Shown: piece after piece, positions 25,207 through 34,047 of the stretch | Position numbering within the stretch: the stretch's first letter is position 1 | Layout of the letters: each line of letters starts with the position of its first letter | Assembly (NCBI GenBank): GCA_030427085.1 | Contig: JAUHXH010000004.1 | Span: 372,001-436,000 of the forward strand | DNA: 64,000 nt | Direction: 5' to 3' | Origin: Gammaproteobacteria bacterium | GTDB lineage: Bacteria; Pseudomonadota; Gammaproteobacteria; Pseudomonadales; Halieaceae | Notes under the pieces: generated by a model | What the model was told of the DNA's origin: nothing | The model's database searches: none | What the model saw: only the letters and a program-made list of their open reading frames with translations | Made by a program: the position numbers and the translations under genes

Positions 25207-26243
25207 GCCAGGTGGTGTTGCAGTACTTTCACCGTTTGTCCGTGCTGCAGTCGTTCCGCGCCGCGCACAATAACCGGGTCACCCGCGGTAAGCTCGCCCT
25301 GCACAGCGATGTGTCCGCCGCGGCCGGCGCCGGTGGTCACCGGCACTTTCACTGCCGTGTTTTCTTCCGACAGGGTGTACACGAACACTTGTTTGTCGCG
25401 CAGCACCAAGGCATCGCGCGGCACCGCCAGGGATTGCACCGCTGGGCTTGCAGGCAGCTCAACTGTCACTGCCTCGCCAATTAACCAGTGGCCTTCGGCC
25501 AGTTGCAGGCGCAATTCCATCATCCGTGAACTGGTATCGCCCACCGGCACGATGCCGCGAATGGCTGTGAGCTGGTATTCGTCCTTGTTCTCCACCTGAA
25601 CCAGTTCTCCTACGCTGGAATACCGGGCCACCCGCAGCGGGGCGTTCACCGACACTTCCAGTTCCTGCGTATCCACCAGGCGTACCAGCTGGTTGCCGGC
25701 GTGGGTGTATTCCCCCGGCTCCATTTCACGGGCCACCACAATGCCGGTGAAGGGTGCCGCCACGGTGGTGCGCTGCACATCGTAGCGGGCGCGGTCGCGG
25801 GATACTTCGGCGATACGCAGATCCTGCTGCAGCATCAGCAGGCGCGACTCCACCTCGTCCAGTTCCGACTCCGCCAGGCTGTTGTTCTGCGCCAGGCGTT
25901 TCAGGCGGGACTGCTGCCGCTGGTTGTAGGCGATGTCGGCGGCAATACGCGCCACCTGCGCTTCGCGATTGCGCAGCTCCAGTTGCAGCACATGGTCGTC
26001 GATTACCGCCAGCGGTTCGCCCTGGGCAACTTCTTCACCCACTTCAGCCACCCAGCTCAAGCGGCCGTCGATCTCGGCGGAGATTTGCGCGTCGCGGCGG
26101 CTGATCACGGTGCCTGGCAGGCGCAGGGTTTCACTGGTTTCCCGTTCCACCACGTTGGCCAGTTCCACCACGGCCGGGGGTGGCTGTGCCACAACCTGGG
26201 CCGCGGCCAGCAAAAGTGATAAGCCCAGCATCTTTGTTTTCAT
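25197..26243 (-). CDS. RND efflux periplasmic adaptor (membrane fusion protein)
   Basis: 348 residues with signal peptide MKTKMLGLSLLLAAAQVVAQ and no lipobox cysteine. It has the adaptor order: a lipoyl half (GTVISRRDAQISAEIDGRLS), a coiled-coil hairpin (EAQVARIAADIAYNQRQQSRLKRLAQNNSL), the second lipoyl half (TTVAAPFTGIVVAREMEPGEY), then beta-barrel and membrane-proximal domains. The ATG at 26243 leaves 19 bases after the RND permease stop; an upstream in-frame codon would overlap it. It would bridge the permease to an outer-membrane channel, possibly the TolC encoded at 1731-3137. Confidence 0.9.
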   Translation of the reverse strand: MKTKMLGLSLLLAAAQVVAQPPPAVVELANVVERETSETLRLPGTVISRRDAQISAEIDGRLSWVAEVGEEVAQGEPLAVIDDHVLQLELRNREAQVARIAADIAYNQRQQSRLKRLAQNNSLAESELDEVESRLLMLQQDLRIAEVSRDRARYDVQRTTVAAPFTGIVVAREMEPGEYTHAGNQLVRLVDTQELEVSVNAPLRVARYSSVGELVQVENKDEYQLTAIRGIVPVGDTSSRMMELRLQLAEGHWLIGEAVTVELPASPAVQSLAVPRDALVLRDKQVFVYTLSEENTAVKVPVTTGAGRGGHIAVQGELTAGDPVIVRGAERLQHGQTVKVLQHHLAAG

Positions 26244-26262
26244 GGTTATAACCTCACAGCCT

Positions 26263-29200
26263 TCAGGCAACCGATTTGAGCGGCGGCCGATTGCGATTCG
26301 GGTCGCCGGTGTGTTCCACGGCGATGTTGGTGGCGCCCATGCGCAGGAAGCAGGGCAACAGGATCAGGGTGAACAGGGCACTGACCGCCATACCGCCGAC
26401 AATCACTGCCGCCAGGCCGCGGTAGATGACGCTGCCCGCACCGGGCATCAACAGCAGCGGCAACATGCCGAAGATGCTGGTCAGGGTGCTCATGAAGATC
26501 GGGCGCAGTCGTGTTCGCAGCGCCTGCTCCACAGCCTGGTGGCGGCCCAAACCGCCGCGCTCTGCACTGCGGGTCTGGTGTACCAGCAGGATGGCGTTGT
26601 TCACCACCAGCCCTAACAGGATCACGAAGCCGATCATGGTCAGCAAATCCAGTGGCTGGAAGGTGATCAGGTTGAGCAGGCGGATACTGACGATGCCACC
26701 AAACATGGCCAGCGGCATGGCCAGCACTACCAGCATGCTGTCTTTCAGCGAACGGAACAGTGCTGCCATCAAGAGGAACAGTACAACCAGTGCCAGTGCG
26801 AAATTGCTGCCCATGGAAGTGATGGCGCGTTTCAGTGCGCTGGCGCTGCCGCCGTACAGGATGTTGCCGTCGGCTGGCATGGCCTCGCGCAATTGTGGTT
26901 CCACCTCGTTCTGGATCACGTTCATCACGTATTCCAGCGACACGTCTTCGGGCGGCCGCAGGGTGAGGCTGATAGTGCGGCGGCGATCCAGTCGCGACAT
27001 CTGGCTGGGGCCAACGGTGCGTTCGATGTCTACCAGTTCAGACAGTGGCACCAGAGTCCCTGCCGGAGTGGCCATCGGGGTGGATGCCAGTTCCTCAGGG
27101 GAGTCCCACTCCCGTGCGCGCATAATTACGTCGACGCGCTTTTCACCGTCGAAGTATTCACCGAGGTAGAGACCGTTACCCATAGCGCGAACCAGCGTGC
27201 CCATGTCGGCGCGGGACCAGCCGGCTTCGGCAATACGACGGTCGTTGGGGGTGAGGCGTAGTTCCGGCTCGGCCTGCTCAGGGTCGGGGCCCACCTGTAC
27301 GTTGGATTGTGGCAGCGCCTCGGCCAGCAGTTTTTCACCCAGACGGGCGGCGTTGGCCAGGGCTTCGCGGTCGCGCGATTGCAGGTGCAGGTCGATACGG
27401 CGCTCGCCACCAAAGCCGCCGAACAGGTTGCCCTGGGCGGCAAATCCACGCAGGTCTGGCAGATCCACCAGAATTTCCTCGCGCACCACGCGTTCCAGCT
27501 CTTTCACCTGTGACTGGTCTTTGGCGCGCGCGCCGATGGTGCCGCCGCCGGGCCAGGTCAGAATGTAGTAATTCTTCAGGGCGGGTTCACGCTCGCCGCT
27601 CATGTAGGGTGCCATGCGCGCATCCATCACACCCACGTACTCTTCGGCGATGGTCCGTTCGGATACCCCGGGAGGCAGCTGGAAGTACGCGTCTACCGCG
27701 TCCCGTTTCACGGGGGGCAGGTAGTCCAGTTCCGGCATCAGCAAATAGCCGGTGACCAGCGGAGTGGTGATCAGCGCCACCACCAGTGACCAGCGCTTGG
27801 CGGGAGTGCTGGTAATGCGCATCACAAAGCCGGTAATACGGCTCCACAGTTTCTGGTTGTGATCTTCCAGTTTGTCCTGCTTGAGCCAGGTGCGTGCGGC
27901 CAGTGGCAACACCGTTACCGCAACCAGCAGCGAGACCACGACGGCGATGGCAATAGTAATGGCCAGATCGCCAAACAACTGGCCTTCTACCTCACGCATA
28001 AATACCACGGGCAGGAAGATGGCCACGGTGGTGGCGGTTGAGGCCAGCAGCGCCCCCCACACCTGCCCCGCGCCCTCCACTGAGGCTTCATCCCGGGTGG
28101 CGCCTTTCTCCCGCAGGCGAATGATGTTCTCGAGCACCACAATCGCCGCATCGAGCACCATGCCCACGGCAAAGGCCAGGCCAGCCAGCGAGATAACGTT
28201 AAGAGTGCGGCCGCCCAGTTGCAGCACGATGAAAGTGGCCAGCAGGGAAATCGGGATGCTCACCGCCACGATCAGCGTGGCGCGGAAGCGGCGCAGGAAT
28301 AGCCACAAAATGCCCACTGCCAACAGAATGCCCAGTACGATGTTACTCGTAACCAGGCTGATCGCGCGGTAGATGAACACTGAGGCGTCGAAGGACTGGG
28401 CCATCACCAGGCCGCGCTCGCTCACCGGTCCGGCGTTCAGTTCCTCCACCTTGGCTTTCACCCGGTTCAGGGTCTGCAGGGCGTTGGCGCCGTTTTCCCG
28501 GTCGATACGAAGAGAAATGGCGGGATTGCCGTTTTGCGTGTTGGTGAGGATCTGTTCGCCACGTGTGAGGCTGATATCGGCGATGTCACCCAGGCGAATG
28601 GGGCGGCCGTCTCGCCACTCCAGCACGTATTCCTGCAGTTCTTCGGGTGAGTAGCGGCCGGAGAAGCGCACGGTGTACTGGCGGCGGCCCACTTCCACGA
28701 AACCGCCGCTGATGTCATTAGCCTGGCCGAGCCCGCGCGCGGCGGCCGTCAGCGGAATACCCAGCTCGGCGGCGCGATGGGGGTCGAACAGAATTTCCAG
28801 TTCGCGTTCGACATCGTTGCCATTTTCCGAGGCATTTACGCGCGCCACGCCCGGCACCGATTCGATTGCGGGGCGGATCACGTCCTCCACGAACTGCTTG
28901 TAGTCGTGGATTTTGCCGGGCGTGCCGGGCAGTAATTGCAGGAAGAAGTAGGTCAGTGCAGGTGTGCCGCCGTTGCCACCGCCAAGCATCACTACCGGCT
29001 GGGTGGCGTCACGAGGTAGGGGGTCGAGGCGGTTCATGCGCGCAATCACTTCCATCAGCGTGCGCTGCATGTCGGTTTCCAGCCCAAATTCCAGATTGAT
29101 CCAGGCGTTGCCGGGGTTGGCCCAGGCGCGCATTTCCAGCATGCCGGGGATGCCCTGTAACACAGACTCGATAGGCTCGACGATCTCTGATTCGATCTCC

Positions 29201-29370
29201 CGCGGTGAAGCGGCGCGCCAGCCGGTGGCGATGCTGATTTCCGGGTTTTCCACCTCGGGAAACAGTTGCACGGGGAGTTTGGTCAGGCTGTACAGGCCGA
29301 ACAGGAGTACTACCGCCATGGCCACAGCAATGGCGGCCGGGTTTTTGAGGGAGTTCTGGGTAAGGTTCAC
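26263..29370 (-). CDS. RND family efflux permease (AcrB/MexB-like)
   Basis: 1035 residues, the usual size of a proton-driven RND exporter. It opens MNLTQNSLKNPAAIAVAMAVV, then LPVQLFPEVENPEISIATGW. Two sets of six membrane helices are separated by large periplasmic loops. The helix-4 region contains SLAGLAFAVGMVLDAAIVVLEN, with the acidic pair of the proton relay. GFVILLGLVVNNAILLVHQ is the corresponding second-half motif. The absence of a lipid anchor on the adaptor and the gene order adaptor after permease recall the MdtBC/VexF-like branches, but the substrate cannot be assigned. It is the first gene of a two-gene operon. Confidence 0.93.
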   Translation of the reverse strand: MNLTQNSLKNPAAIAVAMAVVLLFGLYSLTKLPVQLFPEVENPEISIATGWRAASPREIESEIVEPIESVLQGIPGMLEMRAWANPGNAWINLEFGLETDMQRTLMEVIARMNRLDPLPRDATQPVVMLGGGNGGTPALTYFFLQLLPGTPGKIHDYKQFVEDVIRPAIESVPGVARVNASENGNDVERELEILFDPHRAAELGIPLTAAARGLGQANDISGGFVEVGRRQYTVRFSGRYSPEELQEYVLEWRDGRPIRLGDIADISLTRGEQILTNTQNGNPAISLRIDRENGANALQTLNRVKAKVEELNAGPVSERGLVMAQSFDASVFIYRAISLVTSNIVLGILLAVGILWLFLRRFRATLIVAVSIPISLLATFIVLQLGGRTLNVISLAGLAFAVGMVLDAAIVVLENIIRLREKGATRDEASVEGAGQVWGALLASTATTVAIFLPVVFMREVEGQLFGDLAITIAIAVVVSLLVAVTVLPLAARTWLKQDKLEDHNQKLWSRITGFVMRITSTPAKRWSLVVALITTPLVTGYLLMPELDYLPPVKRDAVDAYFQLPPGVSERTIAEEYVGVMDARMAPYMSGEREPALKNYYILTWPGGGTIGARAKDQSQVKELERVVREEILVDLPDLRGFAAQGNLFGGFGGERRIDLHLQSRDREALANAARLGEKLLAEALPQSNVQVGPDPEQAEPELRLTPNDRRIAEAGWSRADMGTLVRAMGNGLYLGEYFDGEKRVDVIMRAREWDSPEELASTPMATPAGTLVPLSELVDIERTVGPSQMSRLDRRRTISLTLRPPEDVSLEYVMNVIQNEVEPQLREAMPADGNILYGGSASALKRAITSMGSNFALALVVLFLLMAALFRSLKDSMLVVLAMPLAMFGGIVSIRLLNLITFQPLDLLTMIGFVILLGLVVNNAILLVHQTRSAERGGLGRHQAVEQALRTRLRPIFMSTLTSIFGMLPLLLMPGAGSVIYRGLAAVIVGGMAVSALFTLILLPCFLRMGATNIAVEHTGDPNRNRPPLKSVA

Positions 29371-29571
29371 GCGCGGCCCCTGTTATCGAAATGGTTAGCT
29401 GCCACAGTGAACATAACACTGCCAATAAAGGCTGTACGGGGCTTTGCGACAAGCCGCGCGTGACCTGCGGTGAACCGCGCGACTGCCACATCTGGCTATA
29501 TCGACGTGGGGCTGTTATTCCCCCAATCTTTGACTATTCTGATAAATAGAGGATCTCTTTCGATAGCGCCT

Positions 29572-31179
29572 ATGGCCCGGATTTTCATCAGCTACGCCCG
29601 GCAGGATCACGAACGCGTGGCGCCCTATACTGCCGCTTTACGCGACAGGGGCTACGACGTGTGGTGGGATGAAGCCATACCGGGTGGTGAGGACTGGAGC
29701 AACACTATCGAGCGCGAACTCGATCGCGCCGATGCGGTGGTGTTGTTCTGGAGCCGCGATTCAGTGCAGTCACCCTGGGTGCGAATCGAAGCCCACTTCG
29801 CCAAACGCCACAATTGCATGGTGCCAGTACGACTGGACGGAATAGATCCGCCCGATGAATACCGCCTGTTACAAGTGGTTGACGCCATCCACAGTCCCTT
29901 TGAAGAAGCCGTGGTTGGGATCGAATCGGCCATTCGACAGATTCGACATCGCAATCAGCAACGGCGCATCACCTGGACCGGTGCTGCGCTGGTGGCTGCC
30001 CTGGTAGTGGGCGTGGCGTCGCTCCTGCTGGCGCCGGACCTGCGCCCGGGCGCCAGCCCTGAAGCTGCCAGCGATCATTCGTGGCAGGCCTTGCGCGAAG
30101 CTGACACGCTGGGAGATCTGGGGGAAATCGAGCGCCGGTTTGAGGAACTGGCGGGTGAGCGGCCCAAGCTGGCAGACAACCATGCCGGTTTGTGTGCGGT
30201 TAACTTGCGCCGCTACGAGATGGCTCGGCGCGATGGTGACTTGAAAATGGCCCGCACGCGCTGTGACACAGCATTGGCGCTGGCACCCCACTCGCCGCGC
30301 GCAGCGGAAGCCAATGGTTGGTTGGCGTACCACCAGGGAGAGCATGACGGCGCGTTGGGTGAGTTCCGTCGCGCGCTCAATCTGGCACCGCAACAGGGCT
30401 GGGCCTGGCTGGGGCTGGCGATGGTACTGGAAGGGCAGGGAAAGGCTGACCAGGCGCGGGCAGCACTTTCGGAAGCGATCGTGGCGCAGCCGGGCTCGTG
30501 GCGGGCGCAGAACGATCTCGCGCTGTTTTTGCAGCGCCAGGGGTACCACGACCAGGCGCTACAGCGCTTTCAGTTCGCGCTCAAACTGGACCCAGAGAAC
30601 GAGTCTCTGCTCAACAACATCGGCATCTCGCACTTTTTTACCGGGGATTACGGCAGCGCAGTGGCCGCCTGGGATCAGGTGCTGCAAAACACACCCTTGC
30701 AGGATCAGGGGCCAACCCTTACCAACCTGGGCTCCGCTTACTATCTGATGCAGGACTTCCCCGCAGCGCAGACCGCGTTTTCGCGCGCTACTGGTCTGCT
30801 GGGAGATGACTACCGGGTGTGGGGCAATCTAGCGGACGTACACTCGGCGCTAGGTGCAGCGGACCACGCGCGAACCTCCTACCGCCGGGCGTTGGACCGC
30901 GCGCAATTACAGTTGGAATCTAATCCGCAAGACGCGCTTGCTCTGGCCGCCAGCGCATCATTCCTGAGCGCATTACGGGAACCGGGGTGGCAGCCGTTGA
31001 TCGACGAGGCCTTACAAAAAGCGCCGGAAGATCCGGAAGTGCGGCGCCTGGCTGCAGTCGCCCACCTGCATTCGGACGACCACGATCAGGCGCGTTTGCA
31101 TCTGGATTCGGCGGTGGAACTGGGCTATCCGCAGTTTTTGATCGATCTCGACTACCAGTTTGCCGACATCGCTGATTGA
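29572..31179 (+). CDS. TIR domain - membrane helix - TPR protein
   Basis: 535 residues from ATG 29572. Residues 1-110 are a TIR domain (MARIFISYARQDHERVAPY) with the WxxxE motif Trp69 to Glu73; this Glu is catalytic in NAD-cleaving TIR proteins. A membrane helix spans about 134-154. The remainder, about residues 205-500, is TPR units (for example GALGEFRRALNLAPQQGWAWLGLAMVL), predicted outside the cytoplasm. The AGAGGA at 29548-29553 is 18 bases from the ATG, an unusually long gap, and a GTG at 29470 is an alternative start. TIR-TM-TPR proteins are often annotated as signalling proteins; here a LytTR two-component system is convergent and only eight bases away. Enzymatic activity is unproven. 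Confidence 0.85.
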   Translation: MARIFISYARQDHERVAPYTAALRDRGYDVWWDEAIPGGEDWSNTIERELDRADAVVLFWSRDSVQSPWVRIEAHFAKRHNCMVPVRLDGIDPPDEYRLLQVVDAIHSPFEEAVVGIESAIRQIRHRNQQRRITWTGAALVAALVVGVASLLLAPDLRPGASPEAASDHSWQALREADTLGDLGEIERRFEELAGERPKLADNHAGLCAVNLRRYEMARRDGDLKMARTRCDTALALAPHSPRAAEANGWLAYHQGEHDGALGEFRRALNLAPQQGWAWLGLAMVLEGQGKADQARAALSEAIVAQPGSWRAQNDLALFLQRQGYHDQALQRFQFALKLDPENESLLNNIGISHFFTGDYGSAVAAWDQVLQNTPLQDQGPTLTNLGSAYYLMQDFPAAQTAFSRATGLLGDDYRVWGNLADVHSALGAADHARTSYRRALDRAQLQLESNPQDALALAASASFLSALREPGWQPLIDEALQKAPEDPEVRRLAAVAHLHSDDHDQARLHLDSAVELGYPQFLIDLDYQFADIAD

Positions 31180-31186
31180 AACCGGG

Positions 31187-32002
31187 TCAGGATGTCAGCA
31201 GGTGGCGAACCTTGTCCCGGTAGCTGCGGCTCACTTTTAACTGCGACTCGCATTCCAGCGTCAGCAAGTACTCCCCGTTGTTCAGTGTTTGCGCCGAGGT
31301 AATGCGATTGGCATTGACGATGGTGGAGCGGTGGATGCGCAGGAAGCGATGTGGGTCCAGCAGGCTTTCGAGCTGCTTCATGGTGATGCGCATGATGTGG
31401 GTCTGGTCGCCCGCGTGGATGCACATGTAATCGCCGGCGGCATCCACCCAGCGAATATCTTCGCTGCGAATGAACTGGATTTCATTGCCGTCCTTGATGG
31501 AAATCTTGTCGGGATATTGCTTGGCCGTGTCCTCGGTAGCGCTGAGCTCGCCCACCCCGGGGCCGCTCCCTTCCGCCTGGCGCATGCCCATCATGGCCTC
31601 TACCAGATCCGCCTTGGATTTTACCGCTTCCTTGAGTTGATGCTGGCTGTAGGCACGCTCGACCGCTTCTGCCAGGCGCTCTTCCTCGATCGGTTTCAGT
31701 ACGTAGTCAACGGCATGCACTTTGAAGGCATCCACTGCGTATTCGTTGAAGGCGGTAACGAACACAATCAGCGGCATCTCATCCGACTGCAAGTTGGCGA
31801 TAACATCGAAGCCGTCCATGCCGGGCATCTGGATGTCCAGAAAAACCAGATCGGGGGAGAGTTCTGCCACCGCTTTCAGCGCCTGCTGGCCATTGTGGCA
31901 TTCAGCGACCAGTTCAATCTGGTCCATGTCCTGCAGGCGCAGCGACAGGCCGCGCCGAGCGAGGCTTTCGTCGTCTACGATAACCGTGCGTAACTTGTTC
32001 AT
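31187..32002 (-). CDS. LytR/AlgR family response regulator
   Basis: 271 residues. The N-terminal receiver starts MNKLRTVIVDDESLARRGL, with phosphoacceptor Asp56 in LVFLDIQMPG, the switch Thr in VFVTAFNEYAVDAF and the conserved Lys in DYVLKPIEEE. An acidic linker (about residues 130-160) leads to a C-terminal LytTR DNA-binding domain (KISIKDGNEIQFIRSEDIRWVDA, FLRIHRSTIVNANRI). The start overlaps the kinase stop as ATGA, so the two are translationally coupled. Target promoters are unknown; the neighbouring TIR gene is one candidate by position only. Confidence 0.92.
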   Translation of the reverse strand: MNKLRTVIVDDESLARRGLSLRLQDMDQIELVAECHNGQQALKAVAELSPDLVFLDIQMPGMDGFDVIANLQSDEMPLIVFVTAFNEYAVDAFKVHAVDYVLKPIEEERLAEAVERAYSQHQLKEAVKSKADLVEAMMGMRQAEGSGPGVGELSATEDTAKQYPDKISIKDGNEIQFIRSEDIRWVDAAGDYMCIHAGDQTHIMRITMKQLESLLDPHRFLRIHRSTIVNANRITSAQTLNNGEYLLTLECESQLKVSRSYRDKVRHLLTS

Positions 32003-33129
32003 TTGCTTCTCTTTTCCGGTTCCGTCGGAGGTGCCGCCCGCTCCAGCGGGATGCGGATATTGATGGTCAGGCCGTGGGGCTCGGTGCGGCCGAGGCGGAA
32101 GGACTGGTTGTCACCATAAAGCTCCTTCAGGCGTTCCCGGCAATTGGCCAGCCCCACGCCACTGCCCTTGGGCAGGCGACCATTGCGCAGGTCCAGCCCG
32201 GGGCCATCGTCCGCTACGGACAGTAACAGGTCCACACCGAACACGCGCGCGCTGATGCCAATGGAGCCGCCGTTGATGGCATTGGCGATAGCGTACTTGA
32301 TGGCGTTCTCCACCAGCGGTTGCAGCAGGAGGCTAGGCACCAGAGCCTGCTCGGCATCGGGTTCAATATCCAGGTGAATTTGCAGCCGTTCGTCGAAGCG
32401 AACCGTTTCGATGTCCAGGTAGAGCTTCAGCGCGGTGATCTCTTCGGCCAGGGTGACCTTTTGCATCGGGTCGTTGTCCAGCGAATAGCGCAGGAAGCGC
32501 GACAGGCGCGTGACCATGGTGTTGGCCAGCACGGTGTCCTTGTCGAGGATCAGGGTGGAGATGGCGTTCAGGGTGTTGAACAGGAAGTGGGGGTTCAACT
32601 GGTAGCGCAGCATCTTCAGCTGGGCCTCGTGCGCCATCGCCAGCGAGTTCAGGTGGCGCGAGCGCTCCTCTTCCAGCAGCAGGTAGTACTTGATGCCAAA
32701 GTAGAGCACGCTCCACACGAACATCGGCCAGAAACCTTGCAGGGCATCCACCATGTAGTGGAACACGATCTCAAGGCCGTAGAACTCGGCCATCATTTTG
32801 TCGGCCTTGCTGAGCTCCTCGAACAGCATGTCGTACAGGGTGATCCGGCACAGTCGCCAGGCCAGCCCGGCCAGGTAGGAACCAATGAGTACCCCGGCTA
32901 CACGTTTAACCCCGCTGCTGTTCCAGGTGAAGCGGTAAAACCAGCGCAGGGCCAGGGTAATGACCAGTCCGATCACGGTAATGATCGGCACATACCAGTT
33001 GTAGGTGGACGGCGCGTCCTCCCAGACCATCACGCCCAGGTAGAACGACACGCCCCAGCCGGTCCACCCCAGGAATTGGAGTGTCCAGAACAGGGAGCTC
33101 TTGTCCTCAAGAATTTTCTGTATTTGCAT
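31999..33129 (-). CDS. LytS/YehU-type sensor histidine kinase
   Basis: 376 residues with four predicted membrane helices in the first about 150 residues. The His_kinase domain has His181 in YQLNPHFLFNTLNAIS, the LytS-type phosphoacceptor, and a HATPase with LLQPLVENAIKYAI and VADDGPGLD followed by GVGLANCRERL. There is no separate periplasmic sensor domain, so the membrane part is likely the sensor. The ATG at 33129 is preferred over an upstream in-frame codon at 33174 that would add 15 residues before the first helix. Partner of the response regulator that follows. Confidence 0.9.
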   Translation of the reverse strand: MQIQKILEDKSSLFWTLQFLGWTGWGVSFYLGVMVWEDAPSTYNWYVPIITVIGLVITLALRWFYRFTWNSSGVKRVAGVLIGSYLAGLAWRLCRITLYDMLFEELSKADKMMAEFYGLEIVFHYMVDALQGFWPMFVWSVLYFGIKYYLLLEEERSRHLNSLAMAHEAQLKMLRYQLNPHFLFNTLNAISTLILDKDTVLANTMVTRLSRFLRYSLDNDPMQKVTLAEEITALKLYLDIETVRFDERLQIHLDIEPDAEQALVPSLLLQPLVENAIKYAIANAINGGSIGISARVFGVDLLLSVADDGPGLDLRNGRLPKGSGVGLANCRERLKELYGDNQSFRLGRTEPHGLTINIRIPLERAAPPTEPEKRSK

Positions 33130-33245
33130 GGCCGCAATTATATCCAGCGGAGCGAATTTCTGGCCGCCATTCACCGCAGAGGGTAGGCTACTGATCGCAG
33201 AAATGACAATTTTTCGACGATAAACGGACTTTCGAGGGGGTTCTG

Positions 33246-33455
33246 GTGCTGAAAGCGGGCAGATACCGACACTTTAAGGGCGGTGAGTACGAGGTGATCG
33301 GCGTGGCGCGTCACTCGGAAAGTGGGGAGGAGGTGGTGGTCTACCGGCCGCAGTATGGCGAACGTGCCCTGTGGGTTCGGCCGCTGGCCATGTTCCTGGA
33401 AACGGTGGAGCACGAGGGCCTGGAGCAGCCGCGGTTTCAATATCTGGACGACTAG
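33246..33455 (+). CDS. DUF1653 domain protein
   Basis: 69 residues, GTG start, the full length of a single DUF1653 domain. Typical stretches are AGRYRHFKGGEYEVIGVARHSES, VVVYRPQYGERALWVRPLAMFLE and RFQYLDD. The fold is a small beta domain of unknown function, often beside nudix or other housekeeping genes. It is divergent from the sensor kinase with 116 bp between them. Confidence 0.85.
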   Translation: MLKAGRYRHFKGGEYEVIGVARHSESGEEVVVYRPQYGERALWVRPLAMFLETVEHEGLEQPRFQYLDD

Positions 33456-33549
33456 TGCCTCTGTGCTAGCGCCTGTCACCGGGGGTACGTAAGATGCGGC
33501 TCCTCAGGCGGGCATTTGGCCCGCGCAGTCCTGAACAGCGGAGCACCTT

Positions 33550-34023
33550 ATGCTGAATATCCTCTTCGTTTGCACCCATAACCGTTGTCGCAGCATTTTG
33601 TGCGAAGCCATCTTCAATGCGGGTGGTGGTGATAGCTTGCAGGCCGCCAGTGCCGGCAGTCAGCCGGAGGGTCTGGTGCACCCGCTGAGCCTGCGCTATC
33701 TGGCGGAAGCGGGGATCCGCACCGAGGGCTTACGCAGCCAGTCCTGGGATGATTTGGGTGGGTTTGCGCCTGATCTGGTGGTAACCGTTTGCGACAACGC
33801 AGCCGGCGAAAGCTGCCCGCTGTGGTTGGGCAGCACGCCGAAAGTACATTGGGGCCTGAGCGACCCGTCAAAGGTAGAGGGTGACGCCCAGGCGGTGGAA
33901 GCCGCCTTCAAAGCCACCATGAGTGAAATTCAGCAGCGCTTGAATGCGGTGTTGGAGTTGCCATTGTCGCGCCTGGATGCAGATCAGGTGGCCGACGAGT
34001 TACGGCGTTTGGGGGCGGTGTAA
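33550..34023 (+). CDS. arsC: ArsC-type low-molecular-weight phosphatase (arsenate reductase, thioredoxin type)
   Basis: 157 residues. The P-loop CTHNRCRS (Cys8 to Arg14, CX5R) matches LMW tyrosine phosphatases. Cys81 and Cys89 (VTVCDNAAGESCPLW) fit the second and third redox cysteines of thioredoxin-coupled ArsC, so arsenate reduction is more likely than plain phosphatase activity. HWGLSDPSKVEG is also family-typical. No ArsR, ArsB or Acr3 gene lies nearby, so it stands alone; regulation is not visible. Confidence 0.85.
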   Translation: MLNILFVCTHNRCRSILCEAIFNAGGGDSLQAASAGSQPEGLVHPLSLRYLAEAGIRTEGLRSQSWDDLGGFAPDLVVTVCDNAAGESCPLWLGSTPKVHWGLSDPSKVEGDAQAVEAAFKATMSEIQQRLNAVLELPLSRLDADQVADELRRLGAV

Positions 34024-34047
34024 ATTTTTCCCCCGCGCCAATCACTC

